From positions 124,001 through 188,000 of the forward strand of contig CAPFSK010000002.1 in the NCBI GenBank assembly GCA_948614045.1: a DNA stretch of 64,000 nt, given 5' to 3'. The first letter of the stretch is position 1. Each line of letters begins with the position of its first letter. This stretch comes from an uncultured Candidatus Saccharibacteria bacterium. GTDB lineage: Bacteria > Patescibacteriota > Saccharimonadia > Saccharimonadales > Saccharimonadaceae. The notes beneath the pieces were generated by a model. The model did not search any database. It was not told the origin of the DNA and saw only the letters and a list, made by a program, of their open reading frames with translations. Position numbers and translations under genes: made by a program. This document shows positions 31,515 through 40,529 of the stretch, one piece after another.

Positions 31515-31543
31515 AGCCACTCCTGTACCAGGGGTGGCTTTTT
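31515..31543 (+). terminator. Terminator of the KH-domain gene
   Basis: AGCCACTCCT (31515-31524) pairs with AGGGGTGGCT (31530-31539, wobbles), followed by TTTT. Confidence 0.75.
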
Positions 31544-31580
31544 GATGTGTGGGTCTTGTCGTAGAGATAAAGATGTCTGG

Positions 31581-32060
31581 CTACCTAAAACGATAGACCG
31601 TCGGTTCCAGCCAATTGTCATCCTTTCGCGGCGTCGCAAAGTGCAGCATAAACAACGTCTGCGACCCGGCATGGAATATCCAAATATCCGCCTCTGCGGA
31701 ACTGACTTTAGTTCCTATAATGCGAAAATCTACAGCTTTTCCGTTGAGGATTGGTCTCCAACCCTCAATCAGAAGCGCTTTCGCCTCGTCCGGTGTCATA
31801 CTACGCTTAAGATTAGGACCATTGAGCGCCGATGTTACCAGTGCACTAATTCCATTCATCGCGGAATAGTGCTGGCTATCTAAGCGTTCCGTATCGAACG
31901 CCGGTGCCGTCTGTTTAATGGCCTTGGCAAAATCTTGATTTTGCTTTTGACGCTGAGGGTCAAACCCGGTCGCATACCACTCGACCAGGAATTTCTTCCG
32001 GCTCATCGCTGGTTTTTTCTGTTCTCTCGGTGTCGGTAAAATTTTCAAGCATTTCTTCAT
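31581..32060 (-). CDS. Hypothetical protein, 159 aa
   Basis: Unrecognised soluble protein. Basic N-terminus, a helical first half (DPQRQKQNQDFAKAIKQTAP) and a strand-rich second half (AVDFRIIGTKVSSAEADIWI, then FMLHFATPRKDDNWLE). GGAGG lies before the ATG. It has its own promoter (32152-32180) and a foldable leader. Single-gene unit convergent to the KH gene. Confidence 0.65.
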   Translation of the reverse strand: MKKCLKILPTPREQKKPAMSRKKFLVEWYATGFDPQRQKQNQDFAKAIKQTAPAFDTERLDSQHYSAMNGISALVTSALNGPNLKRSMTPDEAKALLIEGWRPILNGKAVDFRIIGTKVSSAEADIWIFHAGSQTLFMLHFATPRKDDNWLEPTVYRFR

Positions 32061-32145
32061 TTACAACCTCCATTCCGCGCGGCTACCTCCCGAAACCCTA
32101 AATTGCCTAGCCGGCACCGGATTTCTCGAGCGCCACGCTACCTAT
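32061..32145 (-). promoter_or_regulatory. Structured 5' leader of the 31581 gene
   Basis: On the minus strand GCGTGGC pairs with GCCGCGC just upstream of GGAGG; inner arms include CTC-GAGAAA with TTTC-GGGAG and CCGG/CCGG. A long hairpin leader, like those of two other genes with the same promoter type. Confidence 0.4.
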
Positions 32146-32151
32146 CCCTCC

Positions 32152-32180
32152 ATTATATCACAGATAAGGCTAAAAGTCAA
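32152..32180 (-). promoter_or_regulatory. Promoter of the 31581 gene
   Basis: Minus strand: TTGACT at 32175-32180, 17-nt spacer ending ATCTGTGA, TATAAT at 32152-32157. Confidence 0.75.
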
Positions 32181-32218
32181 TAATAAGTGTTACCAGCGCC
32201 AGAATTATCGTCTAAACA

Positions 32219-32247
32219 TTGACAAAAAGCACTATCTGTGATAAAAT
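32219..32247 (+). promoter_or_regulatory. Promoter of the 32344 gene
   Basis: TTGACA at 32219-32224, 17-nt spacer ending ATCTGTGA, TAAAAT at 32242-32247. Divergent to the 32152 promoter of the same family. Confidence 0.75.
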
Positions 32248-32259
32248 AGAAAGATAAGC

Positions 32260-32317
32260 CATGCTGCTCGCAGTTTAAAATCACGAATCATTTCGGATTT
32301 TTGCTCTGAGCGGCATG
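32260..32317 (+). promoter_or_regulatory. Structured 5' leader of the 32344 gene
   Basis: CATGCTGCTC (32260-32269) pairs with GAGCGGCATG (32308-32317) with one wobble; the inner part can form AATC/GATT. The stem ends 13 nt before GGAGG. Confidence 0.5.
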
Positions 32318-32343
32318 AGATTCCTTGTATGGAGGTACAAAAA

Positions 32344-32973
32344 ATGAAAAGAATTTTATTATCACAGAGAGGACTGAGCGTTCTCGGAGTATTCAAGGGC
32401 ATTTCAGCCGCCGTCTGCGTCATCTACTGTGTCATCTTGATGGGTAGCGCCGTCGGTCCGTACAGTGAGACGATAGATGAGACTACGTTCATCAAGGGCA
32501 GCGTTATTATCTTTGGCGCTTTTGTCCTGCAGACATTAATCAGTATCGCGCACGGTCGCCGAGTCGACCGTCAGAGCATTGCCGAACGTCGTCGCATCTC
32601 CAAAGTCTGTATCGGTGGGCTGGTCCTGGCCGTCATTATGCTCTTAATCGCGATCGAGGGGGTGTTCTCCATCGAATATTCGCGCTGGCATACCTACAAT
32701 ACGCAACGGTCAATCATGGAAGATATGGGTAGAAAAGTTTATTCTTCTCCCGTAGAAGCCGCCCTGGACTTTGTTAATCATGAACCGCAGCCGCTTAACG
32801 GTGCGGAAAGATTAATCCTATCGGAGTTATATGACACTATGCAGGAGATAGAGCGTACGCTCTGGTATCTGGCCTGTCTAGGGTTCGCCATGGCCGAATT
32901 CTCGATTGCTGGTTTTAATATCGCGCTGATTGAGCTTCCGACTAAAATAACCTGTCGTATCCACGATTCGTGA
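32344..32973 (+). CDS. Integral membrane protein with four predicted helices, 209 aa
   Basis: Hydrophobic segments at about residues 12-33, 50-68, 88-108 and 176-198, with a soluble loop of ~60 residues between the third and fourth. Start at the second ATG (32344) because GGAGG lies at 32331-32335. No recognised family. Own promoter of the ATCTGTG-spacer type, own leader and terminator. Confidence 0.65.
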   Translation: MKRILLSQRGLSVLGVFKGISAAVCVIYCVILMGSAVGPYSETIDETTFIKGSVIIFGAFVLQTLISIAHGRRVDRQSIAERRRISKVCIGGLVLAVIMLLIAIEGVFSIEYSRWHTYNTQRSIMEDMGRKVYSSPVEAALDFVNHEPQPLNGAERLILSELYDTMQEIERTLWYLACLGFAMAEFSIAGFNIALIELPTKITCRIHDS

Positions 32974-32978
32974 CCACG

Positions 32979-33010
32979 AAAACACTCCGTCATACCGTGC
33001 GGAGTGTTTT
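32979..33010. terminator. Terminator after the 32344 gene
   Basis: Perfect 11-bp stem AAAACACTCCG / CGGAGTGTTTT with a 10-nt loop; T and A runs make it bidirectional. Confidence 0.8.
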
Positions 33011-33020
33011 ACTGTCTTAA

Positions 33021-33041
33021 TTGTTGTAAATTTTACAACAA
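33021..33041. promoter_or_regulatory. 21-bp palindrome before the rpoB promoter
   Basis: TTGTTGTAAA-T-TTTACAACAA, two perfect 10-bp arms, ending 14 nt before the -35 of rpoB. Operator-like. Confidence 0.5.
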
Positions 33042-33055
33042 TAATAAAATACCCC

Positions 33056-33084
33056 TTGAAAAATCTATCAAAATCCGCTAAAAT
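33056..33084 (+). promoter_or_regulatory. Promoter of rpoBC
   Basis: TTGAAA at 33056-33061, 17-nt spacer, TAAAAT at 33079-33084. Confidence 0.7.
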
Positions 33085-33105
33085 AAGCCGTAAGAAGTAG
33101 TGAGT

Positions 33106-33183
33106 GATATTTTTGGGGTGCGCTAGAAATGGCGAGGCTAGCGTTCTAAATATCGCAGTTAATCTTCGGCGCTGCATAAGATT
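33106..33183 (+). promoter_or_regulatory. Structured leader of rpoB
   Basis: Nested stems GATATTT/AAATATC (33106-33112 with 33148-33154) and CGCTAG/CTAGCG (33121-33126 with 33138-33143), then AATCTT/AAGATT (33161-33166 with 33178-33183). Could mediate autoregulation of the RNA polymerase operon. Confidence 0.45.
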
Positions 33184-33207
33184 ATCAACACTAAAAGAGA
33201 GGAAAAA

Positions 33208-36200
33208 GTGAGTAAAGCAACTACCGATGCTGCTACTGGTCGCGTATTTTTCACCGAGGGCGACCAAGCACTTCCCATTCCTGATCTGATTGCGCATCAG
33301 AAGGATAGTTGGGAAGATTTTGTTAAAAGTGGTCTACGTGAAGTGTTCAACGAGTTGAACCCAATCGATGACTATACCGGACAAAAATTGTCCATGCGCT
33401 TCAAGGACTATTATTTCAAGGAGCCGATCGAGGATGAAAAGACGGCGAAGTACAACTTATCGACTTACGCCGCTCCGCTTCATGTCCAGGTCGAGCTAAC
33501 GAATAAGGTTACCGGCGAAGTCAAAGAACAGGATATTTATTTCGGTGATTATCCTTGGATGACCGACCGTGCCACCTTTATTATCAATGGTACTGAGCGT
33601 GTCGTCGTTTCACAGTTGATTCGTTCGGCTGGTGTTTTCTTCACCGCCGACGAGATTAACGGTAAGCGCTACTATGGGGCGAAAGTTATCCCAGGACGTG
33701 GTGCTTGGCTTGAGTTTGAGACTACCGCTAGCGGCTGTATCAATGTCAAGATTGACCGTCGTCGCAAGATTCCAGTCACGACTTTCTTGAAGGCCCTTGG
33801 CATCGCTAAGGACGATGAGATTCGCGCGAAATTTGCTGATGTCGATAACGGCGCAATTAGTTATATTAACGCCACGCTTGAAAAAGACACTGCCAGCGGT
33901 CAAGCTGCGGCTTTGCTTGAGGTTTATCGTCGCTTGCGCCCAGGTGATCTCGCTACCGTCGAAAACGCGAAATCAATGATTGAACGCGCTTTCTTTGACT
34001 ATAGAAGGTATGATTGTTCAAGGGTTGGTCGGTTTAAGCTCAACCGTCGTCTTGGCTACGATACGCCAAATGACGCTGCGCACCGCACGCTCCAGATGAA
34101 AGACTTGATTGCGATTATTAGTGAGATTATTCGCCTGAACAATACTCAAGAGCCAGCCGATGACATCGATAGCTTGAGCAATCGCCGTGTGAAATTAGTT
34201 GGTGAGTTGGTTCAGAGGCAATTCCGTCTCGGTATGCTTCGCTTGCAGCGCAATATCCTCGACCGCATGTCCATGGTCAGCCCAGAGGAAGTAACTCCAT
34301 CGCAACTCTTAAACTCACGCCCAGTTGTCGCCGCCGTGAAAGAATTCTTCTCTAGCTCCCAGCTTTCACAGCTCATGGACGAGGTTAATGGTTATTCCGA
34401 ACTCGCCCACAAGCGTCGCTTGAGCTCGATGGGTCCTGGCGGTTTGACTCGCGAACGTGCTGGATTTGACGTCCGCGATGCTCACCCGACCCATTACGGT
34501 CGTATCTGTACCGTCGAGACGCCAGAAGGTGGCAACGTCGGTCTCGTATTGAACTTGGCAACTTATGCCCGAATTAATGAGTATGGCTTTATCGAGGCGC
34601 CATATCGCGTCGTCAAAAACGGCAAAGTGACTGACGAGGTCGTCTATGTTGACGCTGCGACTGAAGACGATATGATTATCGCTGATGCTAGCGTCAAGCT
34701 AAACGAAAAAGGTGAATTCGTCGAAGATTGGGTTTCTGCTCGGGTTAAGGGTCGTCCAAGCCAGGTCGCCTCGAACCTCGTCACCCATATTGATGCTGCC
34801 CACAAGGAAATTCTTGGTACCAGTGCCAGCTTGATTCCATTTGTCGAGAAGAACCGTGTTGACCGCTCACTTATGGCCTGCGCCATGCAGAAGCAAGCCG
34901 TACCACTACTCAACACTGACGCCCCGACCGTCGGTACTGGGATTGAGCATGCGGTTGCGATGAACACTTCGCAGGTCACGCTCGCGGAAGCTGACGGTGA
35001 AGTCATTAAAGCTGACGGCGTTAGCGTTATCGTGAAGTATAAAGACGGCGAGAAAGAATACAAGCTCGAACACTTCGAGAAAACCAATGACGACCGTTGT
35101 TATAACGACCGCGTCAAGGTCGTCCGCGGCCAAAAAGTCAAGAAAGACGATATCCTAGTCGAGGGCGCAAGCGTCACCAATGGTGAGTTGGCTCTTGGTA
35201 AAGATTTGTTGGTTGCTTTCATGCCATGGCGTGGCTACAACATGGATGATGCGATTGTGATTTCTTCAAGATTAGTCGAAGATGATAAGCTAACGAGTAT
35301 CAACATCAAAGATTTCGATGTCGAAGTCCGCGAGACGAAACTCGGTCCGGAGCAAGTTACGCGCGACATTCCGAACGTCCCAGAAAAGAGCTTACGTCAC
35401 CTCGGCGAAGATGGTATTGTCGTCGTTGGTAGCGAAGTTCAGCCGGGTGACATTCTTGTCGGTAAAATTACGCCAAAGGGCGAGCAGGAACTCAGCTCAG
35501 AGGAGCGTTTGCTTCGCGCGATCTTCGGTGAAAAAGCCAAAGACGTCCGTGATACCTCTGTCCGGATGAACGGCTCAAGTACCGGTAAGGTCGTCGGCAT
35601 CCGAGTTTACACGCGCGAACAGGGCCACGAGCTCAAAGCTGGCGTCTTGATGCAGATTAAAATCTACGTTGCCGAAATGCGCAAAATTAGCGTCGGTGAC
35701 AAGATTGCCGGTCGTCACGGTAACAAGGGTGTAGTCAGTCGTATTCTTCCGGTCGAAGATATGCCATTCATGGAAGACGGTACCCCAATCGACGTCTTGC
35801 TTAGCCCAATGGGCGTACCAAGCCGCATGAACCTTGGCCAGTTGTTCGAGATTCACCTCGGTATGGCTGCGCGCGCGTTAGGGTACAAGGTTGCGACACC
35901 GAGCTTCAATGGTGTCGAAGATGAAACGATTTCCGAACAGCTCGAAAAAGCCGGTTTTGCTCGCGATGGCCGCGTCCAGCTCTACGATGGCCTGACTGGT
36001 GAGCCATTCAACGAACGCACCAGTGTCGGCGTGATGCATATGCTGAAACTTCACCACATGGTCGAAGACAAGATTCACGCCCGTTCAACTGGCCCATATA
36101 CCGCCGTCACTCAGCAGCCACTTGGTGGTAAGGCCCAGAATGGTGGCCAGAGGTTCGGGGAAATGGAGGTTTGGGCGCTCGAAGCTTATGGTGCTGCTAC

Positions 36201-36600
36201 TGCCCTCCAGGAAATGTTGACTATTAAGTCAGATGACGTCTATGGACGCGCTAAGGCTTATGAAAGTATCATCAAGCGTGAACCGATTGAGGGTCCGAAG
36301 CTGCCAGAAGGTTTCAATGTTCTCGTTAAAGAATTCCAGGGCCTCGGTCTGAAAGTTGACCTACTTGACCACGGTGAATCGACTGACGCTAGTGAAGTGA
36401 TTGAGAAAACTTCCCGCGAAATCGAGAAAGAGCATGATGACCGCTTGATTTACGCGCAACATGGTCATCACAATCTTGAAGATACTGTAGTTGACCTCGA
36501 CGATGACGACGAAGAAGTAAAGGAAATGATAGATGATGAGGGGGTAGAAATAACAGAGGCCGAAGACGATACTGATCTTGACCTCGGAGAGGAGTTGTAA
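33208..36600 (+). CDS. rpoB: RNA polymerase subunit beta
   Basis: Full-length RpoB of 1130 aa with conserved blocks: the lobe and fork (SSMGPGGLTRERAGFDVRD, THYGRICTVETPEGGNVGL), PTVGTGIEHAVAMNTSQVT region, MPWRGYNMDDAIVISSRL, GDKIAGRHGNKGVVSRILP and LGGKAQNGGQRFGEMEVWAL. With RpoC it forms the catalytic core of transcription. GTG start behind AGAGAGG. Acidic C-terminal tail. No large lineage insertion stands out. The first gene of the rpoBC operon, with no rplJL directly upstream. Confidence 0.97.
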   Translation: MSKATTDAATGRVFFTEGDQALPIPDLIAHQKDSWEDFVKSGLREVFNELNPIDDYTGQKLSMRFKDYYFKEPIEDEKTAKYNLSTYAAPLHVQVELTNKVTGEVKEQDIYFGDYPWMTDRATFIINGTERVVVSQLIRSAGVFFTADEINGKRYYGAKVIPGRGAWLEFETTASGCINVKIDRRRKIPVTTFLKALGIAKDDEIRAKFADVDNGAISYINATLEKDTASGQAAALLEVYRRLRPGDLATVENAKSMIERAFFDYRRYDCSRVGRFKLNRRLGYDTPNDAAHRTLQMKDLIAIISEIIRLNNTQEPADDIDSLSNRRVKLVGELVQRQFRLGMLRLQRNILDRMSMVSPEEVTPSQLLNSRPVVAAVKEFFSSSQLSQLMDEVNGYSELAHKRRLSSMGPGGLTRERAGFDVRDAHPTHYGRICTVETPEGGNVGLVLNLATYARINEYGFIEAPYRVVKNGKVTDEVVYVDAATEDDMIIADASVKLNEKGEFVEDWVSARVKGRPSQVASNLVTHIDAAHKEILGTSASLIPFVEKNRVDRSLMACAMQKQAVPLLNTDAPTVGTGIEHAVAMNTSQVTLAEADGEVIKADGVSVIVKYKDGEKEYKLEHFEKTNDDRCYNDRVKVVRGQKVKKDDILVEGASVTNGELALGKDLLVAFMPWRGYNMDDAIVISSRLVEDDKLTSINIKDFDVEVRETKLGPEQVTRDIPNVPEKSLRHLGEDGIVVVGSEVQPGDILVGKITPKGEQELSSEERLLRAIFGEKAKDVRDTSVRMNGSSTGKVVGIRVYTREQGHELKAGVLMQIKIYVAEMRKISVGDKIAGRHGNKGVVSRILPVEDMPFMEDGTPIDVLLSPMGVPSRMNLGQLFEIHLGMAARALGYKVATPSFNGVEDETISEQLEKAGFARDGRVQLYDGLTGEPFNERTSVGVMHMLKLHHMVEDKIHARSTGPYTAVTQQPLGGKAQNGGQRFGEMEVWALEAYGAATALQEMLTIKSDDVYGRAKAYESIIKREPIEGPKLPEGFNVLVKEFQGLGLKVDLLDHGESTDASEVIEKTSREIEKEHDDRLIYAQHGHHNLEDTVVDLDDDDEEVKEMIDDEGVEITEAEDDTDLDLGEEL

Positions 36601-36601
36601 A

Positions 36602-39600
36602 ATGGCTTGGATGGATAATTTTATCAGCGCCAATGACTTTGACTCGATTCGACTTAGTGTCGCCAGCAAGGAAGATATTCTAAACTGGAGCTACGGCGAA
36701 GTCTTAAAGCCAGAGACGATTAACTATCGCACCCAAAAGCCAGAACGTGACGGTTTGTTCTGTGAGCGGATTTTCGGTCCAGTCAAGGACATTAACCCAC
36801 ACGATAGCAAGCTGAAGGGTGTTCGTTCAAGGGAAGCTGCGGTCGACAAGGAGGGTAACCTCGTCACGAAGAGTATTTCCCGTCGCGAGCGTATGGGGCA
36901 TATCACCCTCGCTGCACCAGTCGCACATATCTGGTTCATGCGTGGTACGCCAAGCGCACTCAGTGTTTTGCTAAATTTGACTGTCAAAAATATCGAGAAA
37001 GTTGTGTACTTTGCTTCGTATCTGATTGTCGATGCGAAAGACGAGGAGATCGCGCAGACACTCGCTGACCTCGAAGCTAATACGGTTGCCGCCCGCGAAG
37101 CGATTCGTCTCCGTTACGAAGAAATGGCGAAAGACGCCAATGCCAATGTCACTGCTTTGGCCGACGAACAAGCAAAAGAGAGCGAAGAACTCGAAGCTGA
37201 TTATTTGGCAAAGAAAAACGCACTTGAGAAAATGACCAAAGGTGCAGTCATCAGCGAGCAAGAATATCGCAACTTGCCGGAAGACTACGACGAATTGATC
37301 GAAGTCGAGATGGGTGCTACTGCGATTAAGAAACTGCTCGACGAAATCGATCTGAAAATGATGATTTCCGAGCTGCGCGAAGAAGCTGAAGCCAGCAAAG
37401 GCCAGAAGCAAAAGCGTATCATGAAGCGGCTCAAGGTTCTTGAAGGAATGGAAGCTGCCGGGATTAAGCCGGTTGACCTCGTGCTGACCGTCGTGCCAGT
37501 CATTCCACCGGATCTACGCCCAATGATTGCTCTACCTGGCGGTCGATTCGCAACCAGCGACTTGAATGATCTGTATCGTCGCGTGATTAACCGCAACAAC
37601 CGTTTGCGCAAGTTGCTTGAGCTGAATGCTCCGGCAGTGATTTGCCACAACGAAATGCGCATGCTTCAAGAAGCAGTTGATGCCTTGATTGATAACTCTG
37701 CCGTCCATGGCAGCCGCAGCGCCAGCGCTCAAAACGGTCGTAGGAAGCTCAAAAGTATCTCCGACCTTCTTAAAGGTAAACAGGGTCGTTTCCGCCAGAA
37801 CTTGCTCGGTAAACGCGTTGATTACTCTGGCCGTAGCGTAATTGTCGTCGGCCCAGAACTTAAGTTGAACGAATGCGGTCTGCCAAAACAGATGGCACTT
37901 GAACTCTTCAAACCATTTGTCATTTCGTGGCTAATTGCCAATGAACATGCTGCCAATATCCGCTCCGCGACTCGTATGATCGACGCCGGCGAAGCTGTAG
38001 TCTGGGATGGACTCGACGAGTGTATTAAGGGTAAGTATGTGTTGTTGAATAGGGCTCCGAGTCTACATAGATTGTCAGTGCAAGCCTTCCAGCCGAAGCT
38101 GATTGACGGTAAAGCTATTCAGCTCCACCCACTCGTAGCTAGCGGGTTTAACGCTGACTATGATGGTGACCAAATGGCGGTGCATCTACCGTTATCTGAC
38201 GCGGCTCAAGCTGAAGCTGGCGAACTCATGTCGGCAACCAAGAACCTCTTGAAACCAGCCGATGGTGCACCAGTACTCGCGATTTATCAGGACGTCGTGC
38301 TCGGCATTTATTACCTCACGTATGATAAGCCTGGTACGGAGACGGACGAAGTTAAGCCGTTTAGCTCGGTCTATGAAGCTGAAATGGCTTATGACCAAGG
38401 CTTGATTGCGCTCCAGACGCCGATTCGCGTGTTCGCGAAGGGCGAGATCCGCAATACTACGCTGGGACGAGTTATCTTTAATGAGGTGCTGCCGAAGGAA
38501 TATCCGTATGATAATTCCGTCCAAACCAGCAAACAGCTCAAGCGCGTCATGGCTAATATCTTCGATGAGTTTGGCGCGGAAACCATGGTGAAAGCCGCTG
38601 ACGATATCAAGAATTTGGCGTTTGAATACGAGACGATTGCTTCGGTTTCGACCGCGAAGGATGACTATCCAACTTATCCAGAAATTGATGACTTTATCGC
38701 CGAGGGTGATGCTAAGACCGCTTTGATTCAGGAGCAGTTTGACCAAGGTCTCGTTACTGAGGAAGAGCGTTACAGCCTAACCGTCGCCAACTGGCGTGAT
38801 ATCGATAAAAAGATTTCCGACTTCTTGAAGAGTAAACTTGCCTCTATGGACACCGATATTGCCGTCATGGTGAACTCCGGCGCTCGTGGTAGCATTAGTA
38901 ACATCAAGCTCGCCAGTGCCGAAATCGGTATCATGGTCGACATTAACAACAACGAAATCGAGCTCCCAGTTAAGAGTAGCTACAAGAAAGGTCTCAACAC
39001 CCTGGAAAGCTTCATCGCTACTCGTGGTGCTCGCCAAGGTCAGGTCTCTACGGCGTTGCGTACTGCCGACTCTGGGTATTTGACTCGTAGGTTAGTCGAT
39101 GTTGCACAAGATGTCTTTACGACCGACCAAGAAGCGCCCGATCCAGGCTTTGAAGTCTTCAAGAGTGAAAGTGAATACACCGGTATCGGCTTCGCGGCTC
39201 GGATTGCTGGTCGGTATACCGCTGAGCCAATCCCAGGTTACGTCAATGCGGATCAGCTCATTAGCCAAGAAATGGCTGAGCAAATCGCTGCTGACGAGGA
39301 AATCGAGAGCGTTAAGATTCAATCTGTACTGACGACGACCGCTATTAGCGGCGTACCGCGCAAGGCCTATGGCGTCGACATGAGTACTCGTGCACTGGTC
39401 GAGGCCCATCAGCCAGTCGGCGTCATCGCCGCACAGTCTCTCGGTGAACCAGGTACGCAGCTGACGCTCGATACTAAGCACGGTTCCGGTGTTGCTGGTT
39501 CCGGCGCTATCGCCCGCGGTCTTCCACGTGTTGAAGAGTTGCTTGAAGCTCGCGCACCAAAAGGTCAGGCATTTGTTGCTCCAGTTGCCGGTATCGTCGA

Positions 39601-40465
39601 AATCTGGGAGGACGGTAACAAGTATGTCGCCCAGATTACTCCAGAAAGTGGCGATGTCACAAGGCTACCACTCGAAGGTCGTACTGCTACGGTCAAGGAC
39701 GGCGCTAGCGTCAAAGCCGGTGATGTCCTCGCCGACAAGGGCGAAGGTAAGGAGCCGCTAGTTTCTCCAGTCGATGGCAATGCTCAACTTACCAAAGATG
39801 CGATCATTGTCGTCGCCGAAGCTGGCGCTGCCGTTAAGGTTGAAATGCCAGGCGACGTCGAATTGGTCGCGAAATCTGGCGACAAGCTTGCCGCTGGTGA
39901 CCGCTTGACGACCGGGTCCTTGAATCTCCAAGATTTGTTGAAGCACAAGGGCGCTGATGAGACTGCTCGCTATATCATGAATGACGTTATCTCAGTCTAT
40001 GCGGCTCAAGGTCATGAGATTTCCGCAAAACACCTTGAGATTATCGTCCGCCAGATGTTTAGTCGCGTCATGGTCGAGGATGCCGGAGATTCCGTGTTTG
40101 TCTCGGGCGATGTCGTATCGAAAGCTGCGATTATCGCCGAGAACCAGAGGCTCGAAGCGCTCGGCAAGACGCCAGCGACTTACGAAAGCCTGTTGCTCGG
40201 TATTACGAAAGTCAGTATCTGGAGTGATAGCTTCTTGTCGGCTGCCAGCTTCCAGGATACGACTCGCGTGTTGATTAATGCGGCGATTAATGGTCGCGTT
40301 GACCACCTCAATGGTCTGAAAGAGAACGTCATCATTGGTCGCAAGATTCCAGTTGGTACTGGCGTCAAACCGCTCAAAGTGACGGTCGCCGAAGAGGAAG
40401 AGGCTGCGCTTGAGACTGCCAATCTCGGTGGTGAACCAAGCGCCGAAGATGTAGCCGAGGTATAG
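36602..40465 (+). CDS. rpoC: RNA polymerase subunit beta prime lacking both zinc sites
   Basis: Full-length RpoC, 1287 aa. Clear landmarks: GLFCERIFGP, RRERMGHITLAAPVAHIW, the catalytic loop as NADYDGDQMAVHLP (Tyr where most bacteria have Phe), GARGSISNIKLAS and GVIAAQSLGEPGTQLTL of the trigger loop. The N-terminal zinc-binding segment keeps its place but reads INPHDSKLKGVRSREAAVDK without any Cys, and the second site reads LTTTAISGVPRKAYG where C-x6-C-x2-C is usual; its upstream Cys is also missing. The fold may persist without metal. ATG at 36602 follows GAGGAG. Ends at a strong terminator. Confidence 0.97.
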   Translation: MAWMDNFISANDFDSIRLSVASKEDILNWSYGEVLKPETINYRTQKPERDGLFCERIFGPVKDINPHDSKLKGVRSREAAVDKEGNLVTKSISRRERMGHITLAAPVAHIWFMRGTPSALSVLLNLTVKNIEKVVYFASYLIVDAKDEEIAQTLADLEANTVAAREAIRLRYEEMAKDANANVTALADEQAKESEELEADYLAKKNALEKMTKGAVISEQEYRNLPEDYDELIEVEMGATAIKKLLDEIDLKMMISELREEAEASKGQKQKRIMKRLKVLEGMEAAGIKPVDLVLTVVPVIPPDLRPMIALPGGRFATSDLNDLYRRVINRNNRLRKLLELNAPAVICHNEMRMLQEAVDALIDNSAVHGSRSASAQNGRRKLKSISDLLKGKQGRFRQNLLGKRVDYSGRSVIVVGPELKLNECGLPKQMALELFKPFVISWLIANEHAANIRSATRMIDAGEAVVWDGLDECIKGKYVLLNRAPSLHRLSVQAFQPKLIDGKAIQLHPLVASGFNADYDGDQMAVHLPLSDAAQAEAGELMSATKNLLKPADGAPVLAIYQDVVLGIYYLTYDKPGTETDEVKPFSSVYEAEMAYDQGLIALQTPIRVFAKGEIRNTTLGRVIFNEVLPKEYPYDNSVQTSKQLKRVMANIFDEFGAETMVKAADDIKNLAFEYETIASVSTAKDDYPTYPEIDDFIAEGDAKTALIQEQFDQGLVTEEERYSLTVANWRDIDKKISDFLKSKLASMDTDIAVMVNSGARGSISNIKLASAEIGIMVDINNNEIELPVKSSYKKGLNTLESFIATRGARQGQVSTALRTADSGYLTRRLVDVAQDVFTTDQEAPDPGFEVFKSESEYTGIGFAARIAGRYTAEPIPGYVNADQLISQEMAEQIAADEEIESVKIQSVLTTTAISGVPRKAYGVDMSTRALVEAHQPVGVIAAQSLGEPGTQLTLDTKHGSGVAGSGAIARGLPRVEELLEARAPKGQAFVAPVAGIVEIWEDGNKYVAQITPESGDVTRLPLEGRTATVKDGASVKAGDVLADKGEGKEPLVSPVDGNAQLTKDAIIVVAEAGAAVKVEMPGDVELVAKSGDKLAAGDRLTTGSLNLQDLLKHKGADETARYIMNDVISVYAAQGHEISAKHLEIIVRQMFSRVMVEDAGDSVFVSGDVVSKAAIIAENQRLEALGKTPATYESLLLGITKVSIWSDSFLSAASFQDTTRVLINAAINGRVDHLNGLKENVIIGRKIPVGTGVKPLKVTVAEEEEAALETANLGGEPSAEDVAEV

Positions 40466-40486
40466 GTCTAAGGCTATCTAATCAGA

Positions 40487-40523
40487 TAAGTAGGGACGAC
40501 GCAGGTTGTCCCTACTTTTTAAC
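40487..40523 (+). terminator. Terminator of rpoBC
   Basis: AGTAGGGAC pairs with GTCCCTACT around a 10-nt loop and is followed by TTTTT. Confidence 0.85.
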
Positions 40524-40529
40524 GCAAGG

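Noticed and set aside
32979..33010. 11-bp inverted repeat as a mobile element end
   Set aside because: A/T flanks and position behind a gene fit a bidirectional terminator; no second copy seen.
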